Source of the DNA: Hygrophila difformis
Taxonomy: Eukaryota > Streptophyta > Magnoliopsida > Lamiales > Acanthaceae
Assembly: GCA_030278955.1 (NCBI GenBank)
Contig: JAOANR010000014.1
Location: 21,578,068 to 21,642,067, forward strand
Direction: 5' to 3'
DNA: 64,000 bases
Positions within the stretch are counted from its first letter, which is position 1. Every line of letters begins with the position of its first letter. The notes under the pieces are model-generated. The model was not told the DNA's origin. It searched no databases and saw nothing but the letters and a program-made list of their open reading frames with translations. Below are positions 24,885 through 36,287 of this stretch, in pieces. The position numbers and the translations under genes were made by a program.

Positions 24885-25988
24885 TTTTAGTTGTCATTTT
24901 ATTTTATTTTTAGTTTTAGTAAAATAGATCTAAAAAGTAAATGGCATTTTAATGTTTGTGCATATATTTAATAATTTTGAGGTACTTGGAAAATTTTTGG
25001 GATAACCACGCCGGGGCACGCATAGTGTCACGACATAATTGGTTAATACTAAACAATTGATCTTGAACCTCATCAAAAACCATGTTCACGTCGTGAGACT
25101 CACATCGTGATGCCACGGATCACGATGTAATTTTTCTCTCTGTCACGACGGGAGTATGTGAAAATTTCATCAAAAACTTTTATAAAAATTCTCACGTCGA
25201 AAGAGTCACATCGTGATCCAATGGATCACGACGTAATTTATAGACTTGCGACGTGAGACCAAATGCCTTAGAAAATTTTTACAAACATTCCCGTCGCAAG
25301 ACCCACGTCGTGAACCTAGGTTTACGGCGTAATTTTCAGTCTTGCGACGTGAACCCCCATTTTAGAAACATTACGTCGCAACCCGCTCGTCGTGATCCTA
25401 GGATCACGGCGTAATTTTTATCCATTGTGATGTAAGACCCAAATTCTAACCTACCCGTCGCAAGACTCACGTCGCTAAGCCTAGGGTTGCGACGTAATTT
25501 AATGCTTTGCGACCGGGTCCCCCTCTTTTTCAAAACCAAAATTTCTAAGTTCTGACCTCACCTATCGCAAGACTCACGTCGCTAAACCTAGGTTTGCGAC
25601 GTAGTTTATGCCTTGTGATGAGAAAACCCCATTATTTCCAAAACTCCAAAAATTATTCTTACCCACCCATACGTCGGAAGCCTCACGTCTGAACCCATGG
25701 TTCACGACGTAATATCTGCCTTGCGACGTGAATGGCACCCTCGTGCCAAATTTTCCATTTCTCATTTTTTCTCACTTAATTAATTGAACCTTTATATCAT
25801 TAATTAAAGATCAAAATTTAGCAATAATTGAGATCAATAATTAATTTGATATAGGGAACTTTATTCAATTTCCACTAAAAGATTTTTCTATAAATTAAAC
25901 TCTTGTGTTTTAAATATGCATTCTAGACTATAATTAATTATGGGATGAAAATTTTTTTAGAACATAAAGAGTAATTATGGAATGAATT
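24885..25988 (-). repeat. Old giant-LTR fragment, right piece, with its own palindrome array
   Basis: Reverse complement of a diverged giant LTR. Landmarks in order are the motif near GCATAGTGTCACGAC (25019-25034), the palindrome array (25050-25740), the stretch before AATTAATTGAACCTTTATA (~25778-25796), and CATAAAGAGTAATTATGG (25964-25981). It joins the piece at 8191-8363 across element A. Element B interrupts it at GAATT, and about 20 further bases resume at 50389. Confidence 0.8.
25050..25740. repeat. Third type of palindromic array (old LTR fragment)
   Basis: About nine degenerate units of CACGTCGTGA or CGTCGCAAG pair with inverted GATCACGACGTAAT-like arms, often around CCTAGG. It occupies the same place in the LTR as the arrays at 19260 and 39258 but has a different sequence. 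Confidence 0.78.
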
Positions 25989-26199
25989 TGTAACGCCCCG
26001 GTTTTTGATCACCCAGGTCGGGATGTCACCGCCACACCTCCCTAGTAAAACACGGTTGCTCCGGCTTACTAAAGAGATGCAGGGCTAGGTATTTCAGTAT
26101 TTAAAATATTTAAAACATTTGCAAACAGCCCATATAATATAAATTCGAAAATAATAATATCATAATGCAGCGGAAACACTACAAGAAAATCGCCCGTAG

Positions 26200-26440
26200 A
26201 CGACGACCGGGGGTGAGGAAAAAAAATTTCCTCGCCTGGAGGCGAGGACATAGGCGACGAAAAAATAAATTCATCGCCTACAATATTTTAATTTTTGAAA
26301 TATTTTTGTTTTTGAATATTAACAAGGAGGGAAGCGACGAAAATAGTTTTTCCTCGCCCTAGAGCGAGGAATTAGTTGAGGAATTATTCTCATCGCCCTA
26401 GGGCGAGGAATTGGACGAGGAAATCTTTCGTCGCCCCAAG
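26200..26440. repeat. Left subterminal repeats of the CACTA element
   Basis: Repeated GGCGAGGA or GAGCGAGGA units and their complements are spaced 15-40 bp apart. They are the likely binding sites for a CACTA transposase. Confidence 0.7.
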
Positions 26441-27254
26441 CAAGTAAGTATGGCCTAATTTAATACCCTATAGGCTATAGCCCGCCAATTCTCCCACAGT
26501 ACATTCAAACCAACCCTAATTGACTCCACATTCCAACATACGCTTCGTTCTCCACTCCCCAGCAACCTGCGCCGCCCTTAATTCCTTCGACCTCTACCTG
26601 CATCGCTGTCATCCCCTCCGCCCCCAGTGACAGCCGCCGCTGCTGACATCCCCTTCGGCCTCCAGCGACCAGAGCCATCTCATCCCCTTCGGCGGGCTTC
26701 CTCCAGCGACTAGCGCCTTCCGGTCTTCATATCAGCACAACGCCGCCGCGGCTCAACCCTTCCGGCCTTCTCTTCCTTCGCCGTTCATCTCCCCGTCGAG
26801 GCGCCACCCATCCCCTTACGGCCTTCCCGTCGCGAGGCAACTATTCATCCCCGCCGAGACGCCACTCATTCCCGTCGCGACTCTTTTTCTCGATTCGTAA
26901 AGTTCCTGTTTTTGCCTTCTTACTATGTGCGTTTTCGATTATGGCAATAAAAATGTTTATTTGAGCATCAATTCATGAAAATGTTAAGAAAATGTGTTTG
27001 CCACTGCAATTAATTTGTTTCTTAATGTGGATTATTTGTTTGGCACTGCAGTTTTTGTGCTTGATGAAAGTTTGTTTGTGTTTGTGTTTTAGTCTGGCTT
27101 ATTTGCCTATCTTTATGCTATTTAGGGTTAATGAAGCGGTTTATACCAGGGAAATGGAGCTACTATTGTAATGTTCTTTGGTGTTAGATCTTGACATTCT
27201 ATTGTTTATTTTATACTCTGTTTTCTAACTTGCTTCCATATGCTTCTTGTTTAG
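26441..27254 (+). other. CACTA interior: GC-rich segment and putative promoter/5' part of captured gene
   Basis: Positions 26530-26900 are C-rich with TCATCCC and CTTCGGCC repeats. They look like a 5' untranslated region or first exon from a host gene, but no clear protein match is seen. AT-rich intron-like sequence follows up to the first RPA32 exon. Confidence 0.35.
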
Positions 27255-28677
27255 AAATGGCATGTATGTAAAAGTTCGTGGGCATTTAAAGGGATTTCAA
27301 GGCAAAAAACAGTTGATGGTGTACTCTGTAAGCTATGTACATGATTTTTGTGTTTTCAATTTATCATGTTTTGCTACATATTTTCTGAAGTATGACATCA
27401 TTCCATATGCAATTCTGTATGATGTAACGTTCCATTTATATCTTTGACATGTAACATAAATTCTGAGTCATGCGTCTTTTCTATTGGAAAGCTATGCATG
27501 GTGAGCGGTTGCAGATCCATAGTATAGGTAGTTTGCAAAGGTTGAGGACCAATTGAACAAATGCCAAGATGAAAATGGTGTGGTATCTGTTTCCAATTTG
27601 TCAGTTGTACCAACAATTGTTTTGCATAAGCAATTTGTAAATTGTAGTAACCGGATACATGAAATGCAGAATTTGATACACTTGGAAATTGTAACATATT
27701 TAGCCAACACTTGATGACTTGTTAATTACTACCTCGAACAGAATTGAATTGAGGCCCACCTTTTGTCCTAACTGGCACATGCAACTTGCGCAATGTCTTC
27801 CAATAAAGTTGCACCCACTAGACCTCTCTTAGTGCTCAAACACCTGATTCTGAGGCTCTAGCCTTAACCAGTCTCAAATCTCAACACCAGAACACAATAC
27901 AGAAATTATATTAATCTTCTACATATGATTTGAAATGATTACTATGGTCTATGAGGAATTGAGGATGATTACCATTTTGTTCTCTTAAGTTTTTCCTGTA
28001 TAATTCACCATTGCCAGTCCCTCACTTTCTTTCAGCCTCATGGAGTTCAGCATGCATGATTTATTGTTAGCAGTCATCTTAAACCATTCATGGGTGAACG
28101 AGCGAATTTGAACTCTTATATCCCTTGATTTTCCGCTAATATAACATATCTGGAGATTTTAGTATCATGTTAACATGTATCAATGTATGTTTTTCTGTAC
28201 TATTTTTGTCCTATTCATTTAAGGTTTAATATTCATGCTGTTACTACCAGGCCTGTCACAGATATAATGAGATTCCAAATCATTTTGCTGAATGTATTTA
28301 TGTCCACTGCTACAATACTAGGCAACGGGTAAGCTATGGCCTGGCTAAATTAAATGTTTTATGCAGTGATCATAATGTGACTATGGTTATATTTATCTTC
28401 TCCACTTTCCTCATTACAGAAACTGCAGGATGCTGGCCAAGTTCCTGGTTATATACCAAATTCATCAGTTAACACTCCTTCAAAAGGCTTTCAGTCAAAC
28501 CCTTCAAATCATGTGACCTAATATGATGTTCTTTGATTAAGTAGTAATGCACTTATCAATTACTCCAGGAGATCTTTGATATATTTGCACTTTTCAGTTT
28601 TCTGTACAATATGACATGGATGGAGTAAAGGGCATTGATAAAATGGTTCTAAACTATTTGCAGCAGCCATCATGCAT
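27255..28677 (+). pseudogene. RPA2: RPA32 (replication protein A subunit 2) fragment captured by CACTA
   Basis: Exon-like blocks are 27255-27327 (NGMYVKVRGHLKGFQGKKQLMV in parts), 28251-28328 (PVTD.., then NHFAECIYVHCYNTRQR in the shifted frame), 28420-28519 (KLQDAGQVPGYIPNSS) and 28597-28677 (QYDMDGVKGIDKMVLNYLQQP). These match the order of the OB-fold core, linker and winged-helix start of plant RPA32, a single-stranded DNA binding subunit used in replication and repair. Splice sites mostly survive (AG before and GT after three of the four). The second block lacks one base after the GAT codon, and the third runs into TAA. The N- and C-terminal parts are missing, so it is a captured, decayed copy. 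Confidence 0.82.
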
Positions 28678-28927
28678 GTAAGTTTTATGGCTCAGAACTT
28701 TTATTTCATTTGTAATCTTCTTTAATATAATTGGGGAAGGGCAAGCGATGCTTGCAATATAGTAGTATATATACATTTGCAGAATCAATGAGCAAAAATA
28801 ACAAATTATATACTTTTGTCTAGTGGACAGTGGACCAGTGTGATATATAGTTATTTTACTTGGCAAGCAAAATTTTCAGACTGATCTATGGTAAGAAATT
28901 GTTTTAGTTTCCTTGTACCAATGGCAG

Positions 28928-29484
28928 ATCTGTCTCGGCAAAGAATAGCTCTAGAAGAAAAGAGGGCTAAAGTGCAGCCTGAATCGAAAGAGCTACTTGA
29001 TTATACTCGGAAGGCAATAACAAGATTGACTTATTTGAAAGGGTAAATACATAGGCAGTGATTTCTCCTCTGCTTATATAAGTAGATATATTTTTCTTTT
29101 AACCTAGTCAGAACACTTGCACAATTGGAAGATGAGATACCTCCTTGTGAAGCTCAAATGCAACATTGGAAGATGAATTTGAGAATAATGGAAACTGAAG
29201 AAAGACAATATTTGCAACAATATTCTAATTATAAGGTACGAGCATTGATAAAATGATGTTTATGGACTATAGGACATGGATAATATGACAGTTGTTTTCT
29301 TTTTACCGGGTTGGCTTGTTTATCTCATTTCTTGAAATAGCACCATTTTTACGTAATCCTAAGTTAAGTTCGATAAAATATTTTCCTCTTTCAGAGAGGA
29401 GATGTTTATGGTGCTTGGGAGCAATACTTGGAGCTACAACACTCGGATACTACTCCTAAGAGGTCAAATGCTGCACAATTTTGA
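28928..29484 (+). pseudogene. AUG1: Augmin subunit 1 (HAUS1-like) fragment captured by CACTA
   Basis: Blocks 28928-29042, 29112-29235 and 29395-29484 join through good GT..AG introns into one open frame of about 109 codons ending in TGA. The residues read EEKRAKVQPESKELLDYTRK, then ITRLTYLKGTLAQLEDE and PCEAQMQHWKMN, as in the coiled-coil middle of plant augmin subunit 1, which helps gamma-tubulin nucleate microtubules on spindles. The last block (RGDVYGAWEQYLELQH..) does not clearly match that family and may be new tail sequence. The N-terminal half and the usual C-terminus are absent. The open frame is intact, so a short chimeric peptide is possible. Confidence 0.72.
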
Positions 29485-29606
29485 TAGTGGAGTCCTTTCG
29501 TTGTTCATATGGGGAATCACTAGGCTGTTGAAGTGCTTCTGCATTCGATCTCGATCTCATGAAGGTTTTCGGTTTTGATTGTAGTTGAATATGAATTTAT
29601 ATAGTA

Positions 29607-29864
29607 CTCCCTCCGTCCCATATAAGACGTCCTGTTTGACTTTTTGACACTGTTTATTATTCAACTTTGACTCAATATTATTGTAACTATATATTTGAAG
29701 AAAATAGTCGAGTTCGGTTTTGTTAGATTCGTCTAATTGTATAGTTTTAGAATATATATTTTATATAATTTTTGCTTGTATATATTTGAGATATTAACGA
29801 TTAAAAATGTGCATTGGATTGTGTGCAGAAGTCAAACAGGACATCTTAGCTGGGACAGAGGGAG
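29607..29864. mobile_element. Stowaway MITE inside the CACTA
   Basis: A 258-bp element with ends CTCCCTCCGTCCCA and its inverse TGGGACAGAGGGAG, flanked by TA. This is a textbook Stowaway terminus. Confidence 0.92.
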
Positions 29865-30109
29865 TACTTGAAAATGTATGAACTATGTTTTATCGTGAGT
29901 GAATAAAACAGATTTTTTTAGTGAACAATATGTTTTATCTTAAGTGAGTAGAAATTGGAGATTTCTTGAGTGAACTATGTTTTATCTTGATTGTAGTTTT
30001 TTTTTAAAAAAAAAAAATCTTGAATGATATAGGAAATTGCATTTTATTCGAATTCAGCAAATTGCATATTTGGTATTAGGAAAATAGAATTTTTTTTTTA
30101 AAAAAAAAA

Positions 30110-30420
30110 TGGGAGGTGAGGACATGGGCGACAAGTCAATGTCGTCACCTAGTGGTTAGGAAAATGCGCCAAGTTTTCCTCACTTGTTTCCTCGCCTGTT
30201 TCCTCACCTCATTCCTCGCCCCGCTCCTCGCCCACGTCCTCGCCTCCGTCCTCGCCCATTTCCTCGCTCAAGTCCTCGCCTATAGGCGAGGACACTATCG
30301 ACTAACACCGTAACCCCACGATCATCAAGGCGAGGACACATTTTTCTCGCCTATCTCCTCGCCTCATGCTGTAGGCGAGGACATAGGCGAGGAACGTGTC
30401 CTCGCCTCCCGACTATTTTT
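30110..30420. repeat. Right subterminal repeats of the CACTA element
   Basis: A run of about a dozen TCCTCGCC units at roughly 12-bp spacing (30180-30290) is followed by inverted GGCGAGGACA units. It mirrors the left subterminal region. Confidence 0.75.
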
Positions 30421-32245
30421 TTGTAGAGAAATAGTATTTAAGTATAATATTGCAGCGGAAATGTAAATAGGACCGACATGGTCAAAACACGGGTTAAACA
30501 GACCGGTTTATGCTATGTCTAATGCAAAAATCAAAATATCAAAATATCAAAATGTTCCCAAAATCCCATGCACGAAGTGCTCATGCTCATTCTACATACT
30601 CTATAAGAAAAAAAAGGAAATAAAATGGTTTGGTCAGCACAACTTGCTGAGTAAGTTAATACAGACATGGTCGTGGGGTTTCAAAGCCATTAATTAATAT
30701 TTAAATAAAAGCATGCCAATAAATCATACATAACTTAATTTAATGATCTAACCAGTTCGCATAATTAATTCCTAGCACTAATCCTTACTACATTTAGCAT
30801 AATTTAAATAAAAACCATAATTAATCTAAATAAAGCATTTAACAATTTAAAAGGACATTAGTTAAATATATAACTATCCCCATTACTCCCAAGATTTAGT
30901 ATTTCAAGTATTTCACGATTGCATCGCAATCTCGTCAAGTTTAGCCGGAAGCCGGCGGCCGCAGCCGTATCTGCCATACCCAGTACCACTCCGGAGCCTC
31001 GAGAAACCCATACGGATATTCACGAGAGTGTAGGCCATGTATCTCATGCCGTTTTGGCAACATATCTCAAAATTTCGCGCGTGTCACCATCGTCCATAAA
31101 GGCACGAAGTGAATCGTTAGGAGGGCACCCTGCAGAGCACTCACCCCCTAATTTTAAAAGATCAAGTTTGTAAAGGGGATTTCCTAATTTTCAGATTTCA
31201 TGTATTTAATTCAAAGAGTCTTTTACTCGCTTAAACCTTAAAGGCTAGTTTCTCCGTTTCAACAAGATTTCAAGATTTGACTCGGTCAACCACAGTTTAC
31301 TTCAAAATTCATTAAAAATCGAGTTTAAATCCAAAAATTAAGAAATTTGACCAGTAGCTCGAAAATACACAGATGAACAAGTTTCATGTTTTACGTTTTC
31401 CGATCCGAGGTACGGAAGTAAGTGAAAAACGTCAATCTTTAACAGGATGATAATCTGTCCGAAAATTTTAACACCAGTTTCAAGATTTCAAGATCTATCA
31501 TAGCAAACTAACTTCAAATTTGATGAACTTTTACAGAGAGATACCTAAGATATATATCTACAACTTCCATGTTCGGCTAAAGTTCTAAATCAGTCTAGAT
31601 CTAATGTCAAAAACGTCATCAAGTTCGATCCTAAGTTCTGTCCAGATTTCAAGATTCAAATTCAAGGCAGTTCGGTTTGAGAACGAATTTAGATATCAAT
31701 TCATAACGAAAAATTTTGAAATTTTTACAGTAGCTAGACTATCGTCTTAGGAACATCTTTCGTGTTTTAAGTTTTCTCATTTGAATAAGTTTAAGGGTTC
31801 GGAAAAATCAAGCAAAAAGGCTGCGCCGTTAAAGATTTCGTTTTTAATAGATTTTACGTTCTTGGTTTAAATCGTTAGATCACGTGTATTTTAAATTCTC
31901 CCAAAACCATAGTAAGATTAACTTACTGATCTTTGGGCATCCGGGATTGTCGATTCGGAGGCGTGGTTTCCAGTCCACCGTTTATCTTCTCCGCTCGTCG
32001 AGTTCTCCGTTCTAGATCCTATTCGGGGTGTAGAGATGAGGGAAACTAAGTTAGAATCCATTTTCGGATTGAAACGTAAAAGGATTTAACGGACTAGAGC
32101 TTACCATAACGTTGGAGATCTTCCGAATTTCGTCCAAACAGCCGCTGTCTCGGTTTTGGTGCCTCCGTTGACTCCGAAATTACGACTTTTGTGTATAGAG
32201 AGTATCGTAGGGTTTTGAAAAGGGTTTAGGGTCATTCGAGGGGGT

Positions 32246-32253
32246 TATTTATA
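32246..32253 (-). promoter_or_regulatory. Minus-strand TATA box of element B LTR
   Basis: TATAAATA on the minus strand. The same site is at 49646-49653 in the other LTR of element B. Confidence 0.5.
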
Positions 32254-32735
32254 GATAGGCACGACCTAGGGACGTCCAAGGTCGGCCTTGGTGAGTTTTG
32301 AGCCGCAGGGAATGCAACCGAAGTCGAAAAATCCGGATTCGGGCGAGAAAATCTCGCAACGGGCGAATCTGCCTGCTGGCGCGGAGTTGGCGCGCTATTC
32401 CCCTAAACAGCGTGCAGCCAGCACGCGGCTCGCGCCTGGACTTCGGTCCGGGTGGGTCGTGCGATCCGTCGTGCTTTTCCTTCTCTCTTTCGGGTTTCTA
32501 TCCCTCTATGTTCTCGGATTCCGATTTTCGGGCTATCTTCGGGTTCCTATCTCATATCGTCATTTTCTTCTGACCTAAATTTATGTTTGGACTAGAGTTC
32601 TCGAGTCCATTGGTGTCGGGTTCCCGTGTGACGATTTATTTAATTTAATTCCTTTTTAATTAATCATCTTTAATTCCTTTTTAGATTAAATTTCCATTTC
32701 TCATTTCCTTTGTATTTATTTATTATATTCTATTT

Positions 32736-32780
<45 letters not shown>

Positions 32781-33006
32781 TTTATGTTGCAAAATTCTCG
32801 GGTATCACAGTCTACCCCCCCTTAAGAATCAACTCCGTCCTCGAAGTTGTGTTTCGGCTTTTCTCGGGCTAAGTTTTGTTTATTTTATTATTTTGTGACT
32901 GAACTTAGAATTAAAACTTCTAAGCTACCTACGTACCCGGTGAAGGGATTAAGCCATAACGTAGTTCAAAAGTTTACAAAAGTTCGTAGAAATATGCGGT
33001 GTGACA

Positions 33007-33021
33007 TCCTCGCCCCCTTTA
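33007..33021 (-). other. Polypurine tract of element B
   Basis: On the minus strand TAAAGGGGGCGAGGA lies immediately before the LTR start TGTCACACC. Confidence 0.85.
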
Positions 33022-33029
33022 GATTGCAG

Positions 33030-34679
33030 TTATGTTCCCATAACTGTGTCGGTGTCGGTTCGGAATAGTGTCGGGTAGCGTTCTCTCATGTCGGATTCTA
33101 ACTCCCAAGTTGCCGTCTCACTTTTATGGTTCGACCACAGAACCTTGACCATTTTGACGATTTTGTTCCTCGTTACTCGCTCCTTAACGTCTAGAATTCG
33201 CATTGGGACTTCCTCATAAGTCAAATCCTCGTCGAGTTCGATTATCTCCGGTTGAAGTACATGTGTCGGGTCCGGCACATACTTCTTTAGTTGTGACACA
33301 TGGAAAACATTATGAACTCGATCTAATTGTCGCGATAAAGCCAGTCGGTAGGCTAAACTTCCGACTCGTTCTAGAATTTCATAAGGTCCTATGTATCGAG
33401 GACTTAACTTTCCTCGTTTGCCAAAGCGCATCACCCCCTTCATGGGTGATATCTTTAGCATGACCCTATCTCCCACTTGAAATTCTAGGTCTCGTCGTCT
33501 CACGTCAGCGTAACTCTTCTGACGGTCTTGAGCGGCTCTCATTTTTCCTTGAATCACCTTGATTTGTTGAGCCATGTCTTCGATAAGTTGTGGTCCCACC
33601 ACCACGGACTTATCGTTTTCTTCCCAGCTCAACGGGCTTCGGCACCTTCGTCCATACAACGCCTCGAAAGGTGCCATGCCGATGCTAGCATGGTAGCTAT
33701 TATTATAAGAAAATTCGATTAAGGGTAAATGGGATTCCTAATTTCCCTTGAACTCCAACACGCATGCTCTCAGCATGTCTTCTAGTGTTTGGATTGTTCT
33801 CTCGGTTTGACCATCTGTCATCGGGTGGAATACGGTGCCCACTTTGATTTGAGTACCGAGAGCTTTTTGTAATTCCGTCTAGAAATGAGAGACAAATCTA
33901 CTGTCTCTATCGAAAATGATGTCATGTGGTACTCCATGTCGTCGTACTACATTATCGACGTAGGCTCGGGCCAATTGGTCCATAGTCCACGTGTCTTTCA
34001 TTGGGATAAATAAGGCCGTCTTCGTTAGCCTATCCACAACCACCCAAATCTTGTTCATGCCCTTGCGTGATCGTGGTAATCCCGAGACGAAGTCCATCGA
34101 GATGCTTTCCCACTTCCAACTTGGAATCTCTAGTGGTTGCATCAGTCCTAGGGGTTTATGTCTCACTGCCTTAACCCTTTGGCAGGTGAGGCACTTCGCC
34201 ACGAAGTCTGCCACTTCCTTCTTCATTCCCGGCCACCAATAGATCTTCTTCAGATCTTTGTAAAGTTTATCACCTCCGGGATGCACGGAATATGGCGTGT
34301 TGTGCCCTTCCTCCATCAACCTTTGCTTCAATTCGGCACACTTCTGAGGCACGCACCATCTCCCTTTAAAGCGGATGCTTCCATCCTCGTGGATAGCAAA
34401 TCCTATTGCCTTTCCCTCGGCAATATACCCCTTTATCTTCTCCAATTTTGCGTCGCCCGGTTGGGCGAGCCTAATCTCGTCCAATATTGGAGTCTCTACG
34501 ACCATGACGTTGATTACTCCACTCACTGTGCCCGGGTGCACTAGTTCCAAATCCAATCTCGCCAGGTCCATGTACAATGCCGGCGGAATCACCAACGAGT
34601 TTGTCACGTGTTGGGTCTTCCGACTTAGGGCATCGGCTACCACGTTCGCCTTCCCCTCGTGGTAAGATATCTCCAAATC
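33030..34679 (-). pseudogene. Integrase and chromodomain remnant of element B
   Basis: Reading down from 34676, the frame starts in the end of RNase H ([16 protein letters not shown]). It passes the integrase zinc region ([15 protein letters not shown]) and the catalytic core with SMDFVSGLP and [10 protein letters not shown]. It stops at TAG (33879-33881); a second in-frame TAG is at 33738-33740. From 33677 to 33030 the frame is open through GPYEILERVGSLAYRL and a chromodomain-like tail (KVLWSNH..TATWELESDM). It is closely similar to element A over this stretch. RT and everything before it were lost where the frame meets LTR sequence at about 34680. Confidence 0.88.
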
Positions 34680-34680
34680 A

Positions 34681-36287
34681 AAACAGGACCGACATGGTCA
34701 AAACACGGGTTAAACAGGTCCGTTTATGCTATAGTCTAATGCAAAAATCAAAATATCAAAATGTTTCCAAAATCCCATGCACGAAGTGCTCATGCTCATT
34801 CTACATACTCTGTAAGAAAAAAAAAAAGGAAATAAAATGGTTTGGTCAGCACAACTTGCTGAGTAAGTTAATACAGATATGGTCGTGGGGTTTCAAAGCC
34901 ATTAATTAATATTTAAATAAAAGCATGCCAATAAATCATACATAACTTAATTTAATGATCTAACCAGTTCGCATAATTAATTCCTGGCACTAATCCATAA
35001 TACATTTAGCATAATTTAAATTAAAGCCATAATTAATCTAAATAAAGCATTTAACAATTTAAAAGGACATTAATTAAATATTTAACTATCCCCATTACTC
35101 CCAAGATTTAGTATTTCAAGTATTTCACGATTGCATCGCAATCTCGTCAAGTTTAGCCGGAAGCCGGCGGCCGCAGCCGTATCTGCCATACCCAGTACCA
35201 CTCCGGAGCCTCGGGAAACTCATACGGATATTCACGAGAGTGTAGGCCATGTATCTCATGCCGTTTTGACAACATATCTCAAAATTTCGCGCGTGTCACC
35301 ATCGTCCATAAAGGCACGAAGTGAATCGTTAGGAGGGCACCCTGCAGAGCACTCACCCCCTAATTTTAAAAGATCAAGTTTGTAAAGGGGATTTTCTAAT
35401 TTTCATATTTCATGTATTAATTCGAAGAGTCTTTTACTCGTTTAAACCTTAAAGGCTAGTTTCTCCGTTTCAACAAGATTTCAAGATTTGACTCGGTCAA
35501 CCACAGTTTACTTCAAAATTCATTAAAAATCGAGTTTAAATCTAAAAATTCCTAAATTTGACCAGTAGCTCGAAAATACACAAATGAACAAGTTTCATGT
35601 TTTAAGTGTTTCGATCCGAGGTACGGAAGTAAGTGAAAAACGTCAATCTTTAATAGGATGATAATCTGTCCGAAAATTTTAACACCAGTTTCAAGATTTC
35701 AAGATCTATCATAGCAAACTAACTTCAAATTTGATGAAATTTAACAGAGTGATACCTAAGACATATATCTACAACTTCCATGTTCGGCTAAAGTTCTGAA
35801 TCGGTCTAGATCTAATGTCGAAAACGTCATCAAGTTCGATCCTAAGTTCTGTCCAGATTTCAAGATTCAAATTCAAGGCAGTTCGGTTTGAGAATGAATT
35901 CAGATATCAAATCATGACGAAAAATTATGAAATTTTTACAGTAGCTAGACTATTGTCTTAGGAACATCTTTTGTGTTTTAAGTCTTCTTGTTTGAATAGG
36001 TTTAAGGGTTCGGAAAAATCAAGCAAAAATGCTGCGCCGTTAAAGATTTCGTTTTTAATAGATTTTACGTTCTTGGTTTAAATCGTTAGATCACGTGTAT
36101 TTTAAATCCTCCCAAAACCATAGTAAGATTAACTTACTGATCTTTGGGCGTCCGGGATTGTCGATTCAGAGGCGTGGCTTCCAGTCCACCGTTTATCTTC
36201 TCTGCTCGTCGGGTTCTCAGTTCTAGATCCGATTCGGGGTGTAGAGATGAGAGAAACTAAGTTAGAATCCGTTTTCGGATTGAAACG
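34681..36287 (-). repeat. 5' LTR of element B, first part (before LARD insertion)
   Basis: It matches the 3' LTR from about 30470 to 32075 in the same orientation and begins abruptly without the inner ~240 bp of the LTR. It ends at the target duplication AAACG (36283-36287), where the LARD element is inserted. It resumes at 49472. Confidence 0.88.

Larger units (their letters stand above)
26177..30428 (+). mobile_element. Non-autonomous CACTA transposon carrying host gene pieces
   Basis: The element is 4252 bp. The left end is CACTACAAGAAAATCGCC and the right end, read inward, is CTCTACAAAAAAATAGTC. The flanking 3-bp duplication AAA is at 26174-26176 and 30429-30431. Both ends carry many GGCGAGGA-type subterminal repeats in both orientations, as in CACTA (En/Spm) elements. 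No transposase is seen. The interior holds exon-like pieces of an RPA32 gene and an augmin subunit 1 gene plus a Stowaway MITE. One terminal base differs from the canonical CACTA (CTCTA), which may reduce mobility. Confidence 0.88.
25989..33006 (-). repeat. 3' LTR of element B (split by CACTA)
   Basis: It reads TGTCACACCGC..GGCGTTACA on the minus strand, 2763 bp without the CACTA insertion and its AAA duplication. It contains a minus-strand TATA box (32246-32253), a TTTA/TTAT run at about 32716-32780, and the GTATCCGTATGGGTT-type block shared with elements A and C. Confidence 0.85.

Noticed and set aside
30116..30313. Leu/Ala-rich open frame resembling a membrane protein
   Set aside because: It is the translation of the 12-bp subterminal repeats of the CACTA element.
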